Shown here one piece after another: positions 44,799 to 53,734 of a DNA stretch of 64,000 nt. Source of the stretch: Flavobacterium sp. Leaf82 (GTDB taxonomy: Bacteria; Bacteroidota; Bacteroidia; Flavobacteriales; Flavobacteriaceae); the NCBI RefSeq assembly GCF_001422725.1, contig NZ_LMMA01000037.1, positions 62,001-126,000 of the forward strand. The letters are read 5' to 3'. Position numbers and translations under genes: made by a program. How positions within the stretch are numbered: position 1 is the first letter of the stretch; each line of letters opens with the position of its first letter. The notes under the pieces were generated by a model. It was given only the letters and a program-made list of their open reading frames with translations, did not search any database and was not told the DNA's origin.

Positions 44799-45758
44799 AT
44801 GAAAGCACTTACCTTCTCTTCTTTCGGAAATTCTGATGTTTTAGAATATATCGAAATTCCAAATCCTGAATTAAAAAGCGATGAGATCCTGGTCGAAATG
44901 AAAGCCATTGGGTTAAATTTTGCCGATGTTTACAGACGAAAAGGAAATTATCACTTAAAAGGGAATCCACCTTTTATTGCAGGTTATGAAGGCGCAGGAA
45001 TTGTTGTTGACCCAAACAATCATCCGGAATATAAAGTTGGGGATCGTGTGGCTTTCGCCGATGTTCCTTTTGCGAATGCAGAGCTAGTTGCCGTAAATAT
45101 AAATCACGTTCTCCCGTTACCTGATGCTATTTCTTTTGAAACTGCAGCTTCAGTTTTATTACAAGGTTTAACCGCGCATTATTTAGCAACCGACAGTCAT
45201 AAAACTACCAAAGGCGAAACAGTATTAATTCATGCCGTTGCGGGCGGAGTTGGTCAGATTCTAACTCAAATCATCAAATTGTTAGGTGCAAATGTCATCG
45301 GTTTAACCTCATCTTCAGACAAAGCAAAAGTTGCGATCGAACAAGGCGCTGATCATGTTTTTCTATATAATGAAGATTGGAAATCAGATATTTTTAAAAC
45401 AATCCCAAAAGGTGTTGACGTTGTTTACGACAGCATTGGAAGCACTTTAACAGATAGTTTTGAAGTCACAAAAGAATGCGGGCAAGTCGTGTTTTTTGGA
45501 ATGGCGGGCGGAGATCCTGAACCTGTAAATCCAAGAATGTTAATGGATACTTCAAAAACCTTAACCGGTGGAGATTTATGGAGTTATTTAAACTCAAAAG
45601 AAGAAAGAACAAAAAGAGCCAATAAATTATTCACTTGGATTATCGAAGGAAAAATCAAACTTTCAGAACCAACTTCTTTCAAATTATCCGAAGGAAAACT
45701 AGCGCACGATTATCTGGAAAGCCGAAAAAGTACCGGAAAAATAATCCTGATTCCGTAA
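44799..45758 (+). CDS. NADPH:quinone oxidoreductase family (zeta-crystallin-like)
   Basis: A 319-residue medium-chain reductase without structural zinc. It has the N-terminal catalytic domain (VEMKAIGLNFADVYRRKG, GYEGAGIV) and a Rossmann domain with the motif HAVAGGVGQILTQ near 155 that binds NADPH, then YDSIGSTL. By family it reduces quinones or enals using NADPH. Single gene, flanked on both sides by inverted repeats of the same family. Confidence 0.92.
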   Translation: MKALTFSSFGNSDVLEYIEIPNPELKSDEILVEMKAIGLNFADVYRRKGNYHLKGNPPFIAGYEGAGIVVDPNNHPEYKVGDRVAFADVPFANAELVAVNINHVLPLPDAISFETAASVLLQGLTAHYLATDSHKTTKGETVLIHAVAGGVGQILTQIIKLLGANVIGLTSSSDKAKVAIEQGADHVFLYNEDWKSDIFKTIPKGVDVVYDSIGSTLTDSFEVTKECGQVVFFGMAGGDPEPVNPRMLMDTSKTLTGGDLWSYLNSKEERTKRANKLFTWIIEGKIKLSEPTSFKLSEGKLAHDYLESRKSTGKIILIP

Positions 45759-45783
45759 TAATATAAATCCTATATTTTTTTTT

Positions 45784-45832
45784 CGCCACGAATTCACGAA
45801 TTATTTAAAATAAAATTCGTGAATTCGTGGCG
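45784..45832. repeat. Perfect 19-bp inverted repeat between convergent genes
   Basis: CGCCACGAATTCACGAATT (45784-45802) pairs perfectly with 45814-45832. Followed by TTGTTTT on one strand and preceded by AAAAAAA on the other, so it could act as a bidirectional terminator. Confidence 0.7.
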
Positions 45833-45852
45833 ATTGTTTTAAACAGTAAATT

Positions 45853-46944
45853 CTATAACTGATTAATTTCAATCTTTGTCAATTCAGATAATTCTAAAAT
45901 TCTGGCAACATCACTTTTATTCGCTACAAAAAACAAATAATTATCTCCGTGCGTATCGTAACTCATTAGTTCAAAACCTCGTTTCTCTAAAGCCGACTGA
46001 ATATAAGGAAACAAATCATGACTATAAGTTTCTTCCGGATATTCGAAATTAAGATCTTCGCCAATCATTTCAGAGATAAAATATTCAGCATCTTCCGGAT
46101 CAAATTTCCAATCGCTGTTCCAGGCATCGATACTTTCAAAAAAATCCCATTGTCCCTGAACTATTTCGTGATATTCTTTTGCTTCTTTTTTAAAATTCTT
46201 TAAAAGTTTCTTTGATTGCTTTTGAACTAATTTCTCGTCGACATCTCCTCTCGAAACCAATTTTATAAACTCTTCAAAAGTTTCCCGAGTAACCTCAACA
46301 TCTTCCGGCAACAGATTTTCTTGCGAAGGAAGTTCAATAGTTTCCGGTAGTTCTATTTGCAAATACTGACAAATACCCTGCAAAACTCTTTCAAATTCTT
46401 TGAATCCAATTTTCTGAGTATCATTTTTAGGATCTTTTATATCAATAGATTCTGTATCCAGTATTCCTTTTGTATAATCCAGAAAATAACTATTATTATA
46501 AAGCATTTTAAAGTCGTTTGTTTCCAGACTATTGGTACAACAAAAAAAGATTACAAAATTATGCAATACATGTTTCAGGTATTTTTTAGCTTCCGGAGTT
46601 GGCTCTGTATAAAACTGAAAATGAATATAATCAAATTCTAACCCCTCCTCTACCTGCGCTTCGGAAATTGCGCCAATATTAAGTTTTGCATACAACTCGT
46701 TTAAAACTTCGTAAGCATTTTTAAACCCTGCTTTTTTAATTTCATTTTGTGCTTCTTCATAATCAAATGAACCCGGAAATGAATATAAATTCACCAATAT
46801 ACTGTCGTGAACTCCTTTCATTTTAAATTCAATTTTATTTTCTTCATTATATAAATACGTATAAATAGCATCCATAATATCAAAAGAAACAATTGATTTT
46901 GGGTCATTGTTTCTACCAAAGAGATTAGAAAAGAAGTTTTTCAT
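45853..46944 (-). CDS. Hypothetical acidic protein
   Basis: A 363-residue soluble protein without signal or transmembrane segment, rich in Glu/Asp and aromatic residues. The C-terminal part has WDFFESIDAWNSDWKFDPED and the ENYLFFV-like HGDNYLFFVANKSD, which resemble DUF6630-like proteins, but I cannot confirm this. No catalytic motif is evident. It lies 9 bp downstream of the FAD oxidoreductase gene on the same strand, so the two probably form an operon. Function unknown. Confidence 0.7.
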   Translation of the reverse strand: MKNFFSNLFGRNNDPKSIVSFDIMDAIYTYLYNEENKIEFKMKGVHDSILVNLYSFPGSFDYEEAQNEIKKAGFKNAYEVLNELYAKLNIGAISEAQVEEGLEFDYIHFQFYTEPTPEAKKYLKHVLHNFVIFFCCTNSLETNDFKMLYNNSYFLDYTKGILDTESIDIKDPKNDTQKIGFKEFERVLQGICQYLQIELPETIELPSQENLLPEDVEVTRETFEEFIKLVSRGDVDEKLVQKQSKKLLKNFKKEAKEYHEIVQGQWDFFESIDAWNSDWKFDPEDAEYFISEMIGEDLNFEYPEETYSHDLFPYIQSALEKRGFELMSYDTHGDNYLFFVANKSDVARILELSELTKIEINQL

Positions 46945-46953
46945 AATGATATA

Positions 46954-48513
46954 TTATTTTAAAGTTTCGGCAATCATCAAAGCACATTTTTCGCCGTCTA
47001 TGGCTGCAGATATAATTCCGCCAGCGTATCCTGCTCCTTCTCCGCAAGGATACAAACCTTTTATTTGCAAATGTTCGTAAGTTATTGGATCTCTCGGGAT
47101 ACGAACCGGAGATGATGTTCTACTTTCCGGTGCATGTAAAATCGCTTCATTGGTCAAATAACCACGCATTGATTTTCCAAATTCCTTAAATCCTTCACGT
47201 AATATCTGAGATAAAAATCCGGGAAAAACTTCTCCCATTTCTACCGAAGTTGTTCCGGGAACATAAGACGTTTTTGGTATATCAGCAGAAACTTTATTTT
47301 GAGTAAAATCGATCATTCGTTGTGCAGGGACTTTTTGGGTTTCTCCCGCCAAATGCCATGCTTTTTGTTCGATACTTTTTTGAAATTCCATTCCAGCCAA
47401 AGCACCAAATTTTGCAAAAGGTTTAAAATCTTCTAATTTTAATTCGATTACAATTCCTGAATTTGCCGTTACCTGATCACGTTTAGATGGCGACCAACCG
47501 TTTGTAACTACTTCGCCCGGACTTGTCGCGCAAGGAGCAATTACACCACCCGGACACATACAGAACGAATACATTCCGCGACCATTAACTTGTTTTACTA
47601 TAGAATATGGCGCCGGTGGCAAATGTTCGCCACGATAATCGCAACTATATTGAATACTATCTATTAATTGCTGAGAATGTTCTGCACGAACTCCTAACGC
47701 AAAAGGCTTAGCTTCGATAAATATTTTCTTTTTGTCTAATAACTCAAAAATATCACGCGCCGAATGTCCGGTTGCAAGGATCAATTTATTCGCCAGAATC
47801 TTGTCTCCGTTTTGAGTAACGATTCCTTCAACTTCATTATTCTTTACCAAAATATCTGTTACAGGGGTATCAAACAAAACCTGACCACCAAACTCAATGA
47901 TTTTATTTCGGATATCTTCAATAATTTTAGGCAGTTTATTGGTTCCGATATGCGGATGTGCTTCTACCAAAATATCTTCAGAAGCTCCAAAAGCTACCAG
48001 AAGTTCTAAGATTCTGGTTACATCTCCACGTTTTTTAGAACGCGTATATAATTTTCCATCAGAATAAGTTCCTGCTCCGCCTTCACCAAAACAATAATTA
48101 GAATCTTCGTTTACGATATGTTCTACATTTATTGCTTTTAAATCACGACGACGGCCACGAACATCTTTTCCCCGTTCTAACACAATTGGTTTTAAACCCA
48201 ATTCTATTAATTGCAGTGCTGCAAAAAGTCCTGCCGGACCTGCTCCAACCACAATTACTTCCTGAGCCGAAGAAACATCCTTATATATAGGTAGCTCTAT
48301 TTTAGTTTCCTGAAAAGGTTCTCCTTGTAAATAGATGATTACTTTCAGATTGATTTTTATCGCTTTTTGGCGCGCATCAATAGATCGTTTTAAAATAGAT
48401 ATATGTTGAATTTCCTTAGGAGAAACCTTTATTTGTTTAGACAAATAGTCTTTTAGCAACAATTCGTTTGCAGCTATTTCCGGAGTTACCTGAAGTAAAA
48501 GTTCTCTTGGCAT
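46954..48513 (-). CDS. FAD-dependent oxidoreductase, BaiN/Fix-type family
   Basis: A 519-residue flavoprotein. An N-terminal 80-residue lead (MPRELLLQVTPEIA) is followed by the FAD-binding GAGPAGLFAALQL and VLERGKDVRGRRRD, the family motif CFGEGGAGTYSDGKLYTRSK and a C-terminal LYPCGEGAGYAGGIISAAIDG. The frame extends six codons further up to 48531, but MPRELLLQ is the family start. The substrate is unknown; related proteins are annotated as dehydrogenases in the HI0933-like or YtfP-type group. Upstream is a TATTTTTG element (48561-48568). Confidence 0.88.
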   Translation of the reverse strand: MPRELLLQVTPEIAANELLLKDYLSKQIKVSPKEIQHISILKRSIDARQKAIKINLKVIIYLQGEPFQETKIELPIYKDVSSAQEVIVVGAGPAGLFAALQLIELGLKPIVLERGKDVRGRRRDLKAINVEHIVNEDSNYCFGEGGAGTYSDGKLYTRSKKRGDVTRILELLVAFGASEDILVEAHPHIGTNKLPKIIEDIRNKIIEFGGQVLFDTPVTDILVKNNEVEGIVTQNGDKILANKLILATGHSARDIFELLDKKKIFIEAKPFALGVRAEHSQQLIDSIQYSCDYRGEHLPPAPYSIVKQVNGRGMYSFCMCPGGVIAPCATSPGEVVTNGWSPSKRDQVTANSGIVIELKLEDFKPFAKFGALAGMEFQKSIEQKAWHLAGETQKVPAQRMIDFTQNKVSADIPKTSYVPGTTSVEMGEVFPGFLSQILREGFKEFGKSMRGYLTNEAILHAPESRTSSPVRIPRDPITYEHLQIKGLYPCGEGAGYAGGIISAAIDGEKCALMIAETLK

Positions 48514-48560
48514 TTTATTTTTTTTATTCAATTAGCTTTTCTTTTTATGAAAAGAACATG

Positions 48561-48568
48561 CAAAAATA
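48561..48568 (-). promoter_or_regulatory. -7 element of the FAD oxidoreductase gene
   Basis: TATTTTTG on the minus strand, about 48 bp before the start codon, without a clear -33 box. Confidence 0.4.
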
Positions 48569-48591
48569 CTATTTTGAACTGACTTTATATA

Positions 48592-48753
48592 ATTAACCGC
48601 AAAGTGCGCTAAGTTTTTTTTAAAGGCTGGGTTTTACAAACACACAAAGTTCGCAATCCCGATAGCTATCGAGATTGTGTTGATCTAGCTTTGCGAACTT
48701 TGTGTTTTCTATGCGTAAAGAAAAATTAAATCTTAGCGCACTTTGCGGTTAAT
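48592..48753. repeat. Nested 162-bp palindrome with three perfect arms
   Basis: Outer arms of 22 bp (48592-48613 with 48732-48753, starting ATTAACCGCAAAGTG), middle arms of 15 bp (48642-48656 with 48691-48705, containing ACAAAGTTCGCAA) and a central palindrome CGATAGCTATCG (48660-48671) nest in one hairpin. It sits in the 446-bp divergent gap 48514-48959, which holds no gene. The CCGCAAAGTGCGC arm also occurs in single form at 3428-3440 and a related one at 641. Confidence 0.8.
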
Positions 48754-48912
48754 ATGTAGCAACTTTTCTCCTCAAAATCTTCAATATTTATTTTTAGCCA
48801 CAGATTATTTCAATTAAAAAGATTTCTTTTAAGAACTTTTAGACGCACTGCAGTGCGTCTCTACAGAAAAAAAACTCAGAACCTTAGAACCTTTTTTTCA
48901 AAATAGACTTTG

Positions 48913-48920
48913 TACCTTTG
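48913..48920 (+). promoter_or_regulatory. -7 element and leader hairpin of the small gene at 48960
   Basis: TACCTTTG is a perfect TAnnTTTG. Nine bases on is the hairpin TTCCGAA-gt-TTCGGAA (48929-48944), 15 nt before the ATG, which could hide or expose the ribosome-binding region. Confidence 0.45.
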
Positions 48921-48959
48921 TTACTCTGTTCCGAAGTTTCGGAATTAACCTAAAAAAAA

Positions 48960-49199
48960 ATGTCTAGAAAAATAAAACTGATTTGGGATTTTCGTGGTCC
49001 GGCTTCGGCAAAAACAGCCGAGCATCATGAAATTCATTTAAAAGAATATATCGCAATAGAAAAATTGCCTTTGAATATTACAGGATTTAAAATCATAAAC
49101 GATATGCATGCTACTGCTTTTATGGTAGTAACTGATGAAAATATGATCCAGGTAAGGGATGCTTTGAAACCGCATCGCGGGGAAGTATATGAGGAATGA
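48960..49199 (+). CDS. Small His-rich conserved-type protein, unknown
   Basis: A 79-residue cytoplasmic protein, MSRKIKLIWDFRGPASAKTA..., with a His cluster (AEHHEIHLKEY) and an NDMHATAFMVV segment. It lacks transmembrane segments and Cys. Its own promoter element and A-rich spacer before the ATG suggest real expression. I recognise no family. The gene converges on recQ across a repeat element. Confidence 0.65.
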   Translation: MSRKIKLIWDFRGPASAKTAEHHEIHLKEYIAIEKLPLNITGFKIINDMHATAFMVVTDENMIQVRDALKPHRGEVYEE

Positions 49200-49206
49200 A
49201 AAAATC

Positions 49207-49322
49207 ACAGTTCTCAGTAGCAGTTTACAGTTATGTACTGAGAATAAATTTAAGTCGCAGTCTCAGTTTTCAGTCTCAGCAAAAAACTGTAAACTGTAAA
49301 CTGTAAACTGAGACTGTAAACT
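49207..49322. repeat. AAACTGT/CAGTTT intergenic repeat
   Basis: Between convergent genes lies a block built of CAGTTTACAGT and CTGAGACTG units. It contains three and a half tandem AAACTGT units at 49284-49310, with their inverses (CAGTTTACAG) at 49221-49230. The same units make the element at 54705-54787, also between convergent genes. Confidence 0.7.
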
Positions 49323-49325
49323 TTT

Positions 49326-51521
49326 CTAATTCGCTACTTCACTAATAAATTTAATTCGCATTAAGCGTAATTCATCAATATCATAATCGCCATCGAATTC
49401 TTTAAGAGCTTCTTCGATTTTATCTGATTCTGATTCCATGAAATAGTCATGAATTTCTTCTTGCTGATCGTCGTCAAGCATATCATCTACCCAATATTTA
49501 ATATTAAGTTTGGTTCCTGCATATACGATCATTTCCATTTCTTTGATCAAAGCATCCATCGAAAGTCCTTTTGCAGAAGCAATATCACTCAATGGTAATT
49601 TTCGATCTATATTCTGGATGATGTATAATTTATTTGCCGAGTTTACTCCGGTAGATTTCACTACTAAATCATCTGGACGAATAATATCGTTATCTTCTAC
49701 ATAACGACTAATTAAGGTCACGAAATCATTACCGTATTTTTTGGCTTTTCCTTCACCAACACCATGAATATTATACAGCTCTGTTAAAGTAATTGGATAT
49801 TTTAAAGCCATATCTTCAAGAGAAGGATCCTGAAAAACAACAAACGGAGGAACTCCCAGTTTCTTGGCCACTTTTTTACGCAGTTCACGAAGCATTCCCA
49901 TTAGAACTTCATCAGCAGTTCCTGATGATTTTGCAGCGGTTACGATTGCTTCATCTTCAGATTCATTGTATTCATGATCTTCTGACATCATAAATGAAAC
50001 TGGATTTTTAATGAAGTTCAAACCTTCTTTTGTGATTTTTACAACGCCATAAGTTTCGATATCCTTAGATAAATATCCTGCCACTAAAACTTGTCGCAAT
50101 AATGCCATCCAATATTTCTCGTCATGGTCTGAACCTGAACCAAAAAAGGATTGTGTATCTGTTTTATGTGCTTTAATTACAGCATTTATTCTACCTATTA
50201 ATGTAAAGACAATTTCTTTTGACTTATATATATGTTTGGTGTCACGAACAATTTCAAGTAATTTAACTGCCTGATCCTTCGCTTCGACTTTAGTTTTAGG
50301 ATTACGAACGTTGTCGTCCATATCTGCTCCTTCTCCGGTTTCGCTGTCGAACTCTTCTCCAAAGTAATGCAATAAGAATTTTCGTCGCGACATTGAGGTT
50401 TCGGCGTAAGCCACGACTTCTTGTAATAATGCAAAACCAATTTCTTGTTCTGCTACTGGTTTTCCGGACATGAATTTCTCCAGCTTTTCTACATCTTTAT
50501 AGGAGTAGTAGGCTAAACAATGTCCTTCGCCTCCGTCACGTCCTGCACGGCCCGTTTCCTGATAATAACTTTCTAGTGATTTTGGAATATCGTGGTGAAT
50601 TACAAAGCGAACGTCTGGTTTGTCAATTCCCATACCAAAGGCAATTGTTGCTACAACTACGTCTACATCTTCCATCAAAAACATATCCTGATGTTTGGCT
50701 CGTGTTTTAGCATCTAAACCTGCGTGATAAGGAACCGCGCTGATCCCGTTTACTTGTAAAACTTCGGCAATCGACTCGACTTTTTTACGGCTTAAGCAAT
50801 AAATAATTCCGGACTTGCCTTTATGTTGTTTGATAAATCGAATAATATCCGATTCTATATTTTTAGTTTTTGTTCTAACCTCGTAGTATAAGTTTGGTCT
50901 GTTGAAAGATGCTTTGAAAGTATTTGCATCAGACATGTCGAGGTTTTTAAGAATATCTTCCTGAACTTTTGGTGTTGCAGTTGCGGTAAGTCCAATAATT
51001 GGCACCTGTCCCAATTGTTTGATAATATTTTTCAGATTTCGATACTCGGGTCTAAAATCATGACCCCATTCTGAAATACAATGTGCTTCATCAATAGCCA
51101 CAAAAGAAATTGGTACACTTTGCAAAAAAGCCACATATTCTTCTTTTGTCAAAGATTCCGGCGCTACATACAAAAGTTTTGTCAAGCCAGAAGTAATGTC
51201 TTTTTTTACTTGTGCGATTTCTGTTTTTGTGAGAGAGGAATTTAACACGTGCGCAATTCCGTTTTCTGAAGAAAGGCTTCTGATTGCATCAACCTGGTTT
51301 TTCATCAAAGCAATCAAAGGAGAAACAACAATTGCTGTTCCGTCCTGAATTAAAGCGGGTAATTGATAACAAAGAGACTTTCCACCGCCAGTAGGCATAA
51401 TTACGAATGTATTCTTTTTACCTAATATACTCGTAATGACTTGCTCCTGCAAACCCTTAAATTGGCTAAAGCCGAAATACTTCTTTAATTCCTTGTGTAT
51501 TTCAATTTCGTTTGAATTCAT
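49326..51521 (-). CDS. recQ: ATP-dependent DNA helicase RecQ
   Basis: A 731-residue 3'-5' helicase for recombination and replication-fork repair. Walker A is PTGGGKS (43-49), the helicase motif II is DEAH (144-147) in IDEAHCISEWGHDFR, and motif VI is QETGRAGRDG. RQC (about 360-490) and HRDC (about 530-605) domains follow, with a C-terminal extension rich in acidic residues. Its promoter region overlaps that of kdsD, the divergent gene. Confidence 0.96.
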   Translation of the reverse strand: MNSNEIEIHKELKKYFGFSQFKGLQEQVITSILGKKNTFVIMPTGGGKSLCYQLPALIQDGTAIVVSPLIALMKNQVDAIRSLSSENGIAHVLNSSLTKTEIAQVKKDITSGLTKLLYVAPESLTKEEYVAFLQSVPISFVAIDEAHCISEWGHDFRPEYRNLKNIIKQLGQVPIIGLTATATPKVQEDILKNLDMSDANTFKASFNRPNLYYEVRTKTKNIESDIIRFIKQHKGKSGIIYCLSRKKVESIAEVLQVNGISAVPYHAGLDAKTRAKHQDMFLMEDVDVVVATIAFGMGIDKPDVRFVIHHDIPKSLESYYQETGRAGRDGGEGHCLAYYSYKDVEKLEKFMSGKPVAEQEIGFALLQEVVAYAETSMSRRKFLLHYFGEEFDSETGEGADMDDNVRNPKTKVEAKDQAVKLLEIVRDTKHIYKSKEIVFTLIGRINAVIKAHKTDTQSFFGSGSDHDEKYWMALLRQVLVAGYLSKDIETYGVVKITKEGLNFIKNPVSFMMSEDHEYNESEDEAIVTAAKSSGTADEVLMGMLRELRKKVAKKLGVPPFVVFQDPSLEDMALKYPITLTELYNIHGVGEGKAKKYGNDFVTLISRYVEDNDIIRPDDLVVKSTGVNSANKLYIIQNIDRKLPLSDIASAKGLSMDALIKEMEMIVYAGTKLNIKYWVDDMLDDDQQEEIHDYFMESESDKIEEALKEFDGDYDIDELRLMRIKFISEVAN

Positions 51522-51545
51522 TCTTTATATTAATGGTATTTTGTA

Positions 51546-51553
51546 TAAATTTG
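51546..51553 (+). promoter_or_regulatory. -7 element of kdsD, which decides its start codon
   Basis: TAAATTTG lies inside the upstream part of the open frame, so the ATG at 51512 would precede the promoter. This supports the TTG start at 51608. Confidence 0.55.
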
Positions 51554-51607
51554 CAACACATAAAGATACAACTTTCTTTTATACATACAAATTTTAAATA
51601 TTCTGTT

Positions 51608-52573
51608 TTGATCACAAAAGAAAATATATTGGCGATCGCCAAAAAAACCATACTCTCTGAAAGTGAAGCAATTACAAAGCTAATTGATTTTCTCGATGAA
51701 AATTTCTACGAAGCAACCCAACGTATTTACGAAACAAAAGGCAGATTGATCGTTACGGGCATCGGAAAAAGCGCAATCATTGCTCAAAAAATGGTCGCTA
51801 CTTTTAACTCGACCGGAACGCCATCTATGTTTCTCCACGCCTCAGAAGCTATTCATGGCGACTTGGGAATGATTCAGAAAGAAGACATCATTATCTGTAT
51901 TTCTAAAAGCGGAAACAGTCCTGAAATAAAAGTTTTAGTACCGTTATTAAAACGTTTTGGAAATATTTTAATTGCCATTACAGGAAATATAACTTCATCA
52001 CTTGCCAAAGGTTCAGACTACGTTTTGAACACAACTGTTGACATGGAAGCTTGCCCTATAAATCTGGCACCAACAAACAGCACAACAGCGCAACTTGTTA
52101 TGGGTGACGCTCTTGCAGTTTGTTTGATGGAAATGCGTGATTTTAAACCTGAAGATTTTGCGGTTTATCATCCGGGCGGCGCTTTAGGAAAAAAACTATT
52201 ACTTCGTGTAAAAGATATGATCGAGCATTCATTAAAACCTCAGGTTACTCCGGATACTTCAGTTAAAAAAGTTATTTTTGAGATCTCTGAAAAAAGATTA
52301 GGTGTAACAGCCGTAATCGAAAATGAAAAAATTATAGGAATTATTACTGACGGAGACATCCGAAGAATGCTAAATGACGTAGATACTATTGCTGACTTAA
52401 CGGCAAAAGATATTATGTCAAAAAATCCTAAATCAGTATCTTCAGAAACCATGGCGGTTGACGCTTTGAATATTTTAGAAGATTTTTCTATTACGCAGCT
52501 TATTGTTTCAGATAACGGAGCGTACAAAGGAGTATTACACTTACATGACATTTTAAAAGAAGGAATCGTATAA
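51608..52573 (+). CDS. kdsD: Arabinose-5-phosphate isomerase KdsD/KpsF
   Basis: A 321-residue enzyme that makes arabinose-5-P from ribulose-5-P, the first committed step to KDO for lipopolysaccharide. A SIS domain (about 15-165, with TGIGKSAIIAQKM, HGDLGMI and CISKSGNSPEI) is followed by two CBS domains (about 195-320). The frame is open from an ATG at 51512, but those 32 residues are unlike the family; a TTG at 51608 gives the standard ITKENILAIAK start. tatC begins within its stop codon (TAATG). Confidence 0.92.
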   Translation: MITKENILAIAKKTILSESEAITKLIDFLDENFYEATQRIYETKGRLIVTGIGKSAIIAQKMVATFNSTGTPSMFLHASEAIHGDLGMIQKEDIIICISKSGNSPEIKVLVPLLKRFGNILIAITGNITSSLAKGSDYVLNTTVDMEACPINLAPTNSTTAQLVMGDALAVCLMEMRDFKPEDFAVYHPGGALGKKLLLRVKDMIEHSLKPQVTPDTSVKKVIFEISEKRLGVTAVIENEKIIGIITDGDIRRMLNDVDTIADLTAKDIMSKNPKSVSSETMAVDALNILEDFSITQLIVSDNGAYKGVLHLHDILKEGIV

Positions 52574-53388
52574 TGGCAAAAAAGAACCTTGGCGAGATGT
52601 CATTTTTAGACCATCTTGAAGAACTTAGATGGTTATTAGTTAGAAGTACAATTGCAATATGTATTATGGCATTTGTTACTTATTTTATCAGTGATTATTT
52701 ATTTGATCAGATTATTTTAGGACCAATAAGACCTACTTTTTTTACTTATGTCTGGTTTTGTGACTTATCACATCAACTGGGTTTTGCAGAAAGTATTTGT
52801 ATTACTGAACTAAACTTTATTATTCAGAATACAGAAATGGAAGGACAGGTTAACATATTTGTCTGGATGTGTCTTTTAGCTGGTTTTATCCTGAGTTTTC
52901 CTTATATTTTATGGGAACTCTGGAAATTTATTAGCCCGGCATTATATGAGAAAGAACGTAAAAATGCTAAATTATTTATTTTCACTTCTTCGTTGCTTTT
53001 CTTTTTAGGAGTATTGTTTGGATACTTTGTAGTAATCCCAATGTCAGTGAATTTCGTAGCCACGTTCTCTGTGAGTGATGTTGTAAAAAATCAATTTACA
53101 TTAGATTCCTATATGGGAATGGTAAAAACGAGTATTCTTGCCAGCGGATTATTTTTTGAATTGCCAATTATCATTTATTTCCTTACTAAATTAGGATTAG
53201 TAACTCCTGATTTCCTGAGAAAATATTGGAAATATGCCGTTGTAATCATTTTAATCATAGCTGCAATTGTAACTCCTCCGGATGTTGTGAGTCAAACAAT
53301 TGTTGCGATACCAATGTTGCTTATTTACGAAGTGAGTATCCTTATTTCGAGGATTGTTTATAAAAATAAATTGAAAGAAAATGTCTGA
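52573..53388 (+). CDS. tatC: Sec-independent protein translocase TatC
   Basis: A 271-residue integral membrane protein with six transmembrane segments, the receptor for twin-arginine signal peptides. Hallmarks: MSFLDHLEELRWLL at the N-terminus, FVWMCLLAGFILSFPYILWELWKFISPALYEKERK (first to second loop, with conserved Glu/Pro), and the TPDVVSQ-type PPDVVSQTIVAIPMLLIYE near the end. It overlaps the kdsD stop by one nt and the following gene by 8 nt. No tatA is in the window. Confidence 0.96.
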   Translation: MAKKNLGEMSFLDHLEELRWLLVRSTIAICIMAFVTYFISDYLFDQIILGPIRPTFFTYVWFCDLSHQLGFAESICITELNFIIQNTEMEGQVNIFVWMCLLAGFILSFPYILWELWKFISPALYEKERKNAKLFIFTSSLLFFLGVLFGYFVVIPMSVNFVATFSVSDVVKNQFTLDSYMGMVKTSILASGLFFELPIIIYFLTKLGLVTPDFLRKYWKYAVVIILIIAAIVTPPDVVSQTIVAIPMLLIYEVSILISRIVYKNKLKENV

Positions 53389-53734
53389 TATTATACAGGA
53401 ATTTAACGACTATCGTTCTAAAATGAACGAAAAATTATTAGCTGACAATAATAAAATTGTAAAGCGAATTTTTAATCTTGACACTAATGCTTATGCTCCG
53501 GGAGCTCTTGATGTAAAAACTAAAGAACTTTTAGGATTAGTAGCTTCAGCAGTTTTACGTTGTGATGATTGTGTAAAATATCACTTAGAAACGAGCCATA
53601 AAGAAGGAGTTACAAAAGAAGAAATGATGGAAGCAATGGGAATCGCAACTTTGGTTGGAGGAACAATTGTAATACCTCATTTGCGCAGAGCATACGAATT
53701 CTGGGAAGCTCTGGAAGAAGAAGCTGCTAATTAG
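53381..53734 (+). CDS. Carboxymuconolactone decarboxylase/AhpD-like protein
   Basis: A 117-residue protein of the CMD/AhpD family. Residues 60-75 hold LRCDDCVKYHLETSHKEG, the CxxC-x3-H redox motif of AhpD-type alkylhydroperoxidases. The short length matches small family members. It begins 8 nt inside tatC, so it is translated from the same transcript. Redox activity is likely; the physiological partner is unknown. Confidence 0.88.
   Translation: MSDIIQEFNDYRSKMNEKLLADNNKIVKRIFNLDTNAYAPGALDVKTKELLGLVASAVLRCDDCVKYHLETSHKEGVTKEEMMEAMGIATLVGGTIVIPHLRRAYEFWEALEEEAAN

Noticed and set aside
49284..49310. Tandem AAACTGT units as a possible CRISPR repeat
   Set aside because: Units of 7 bp with no spacers; no cas gene in the window.
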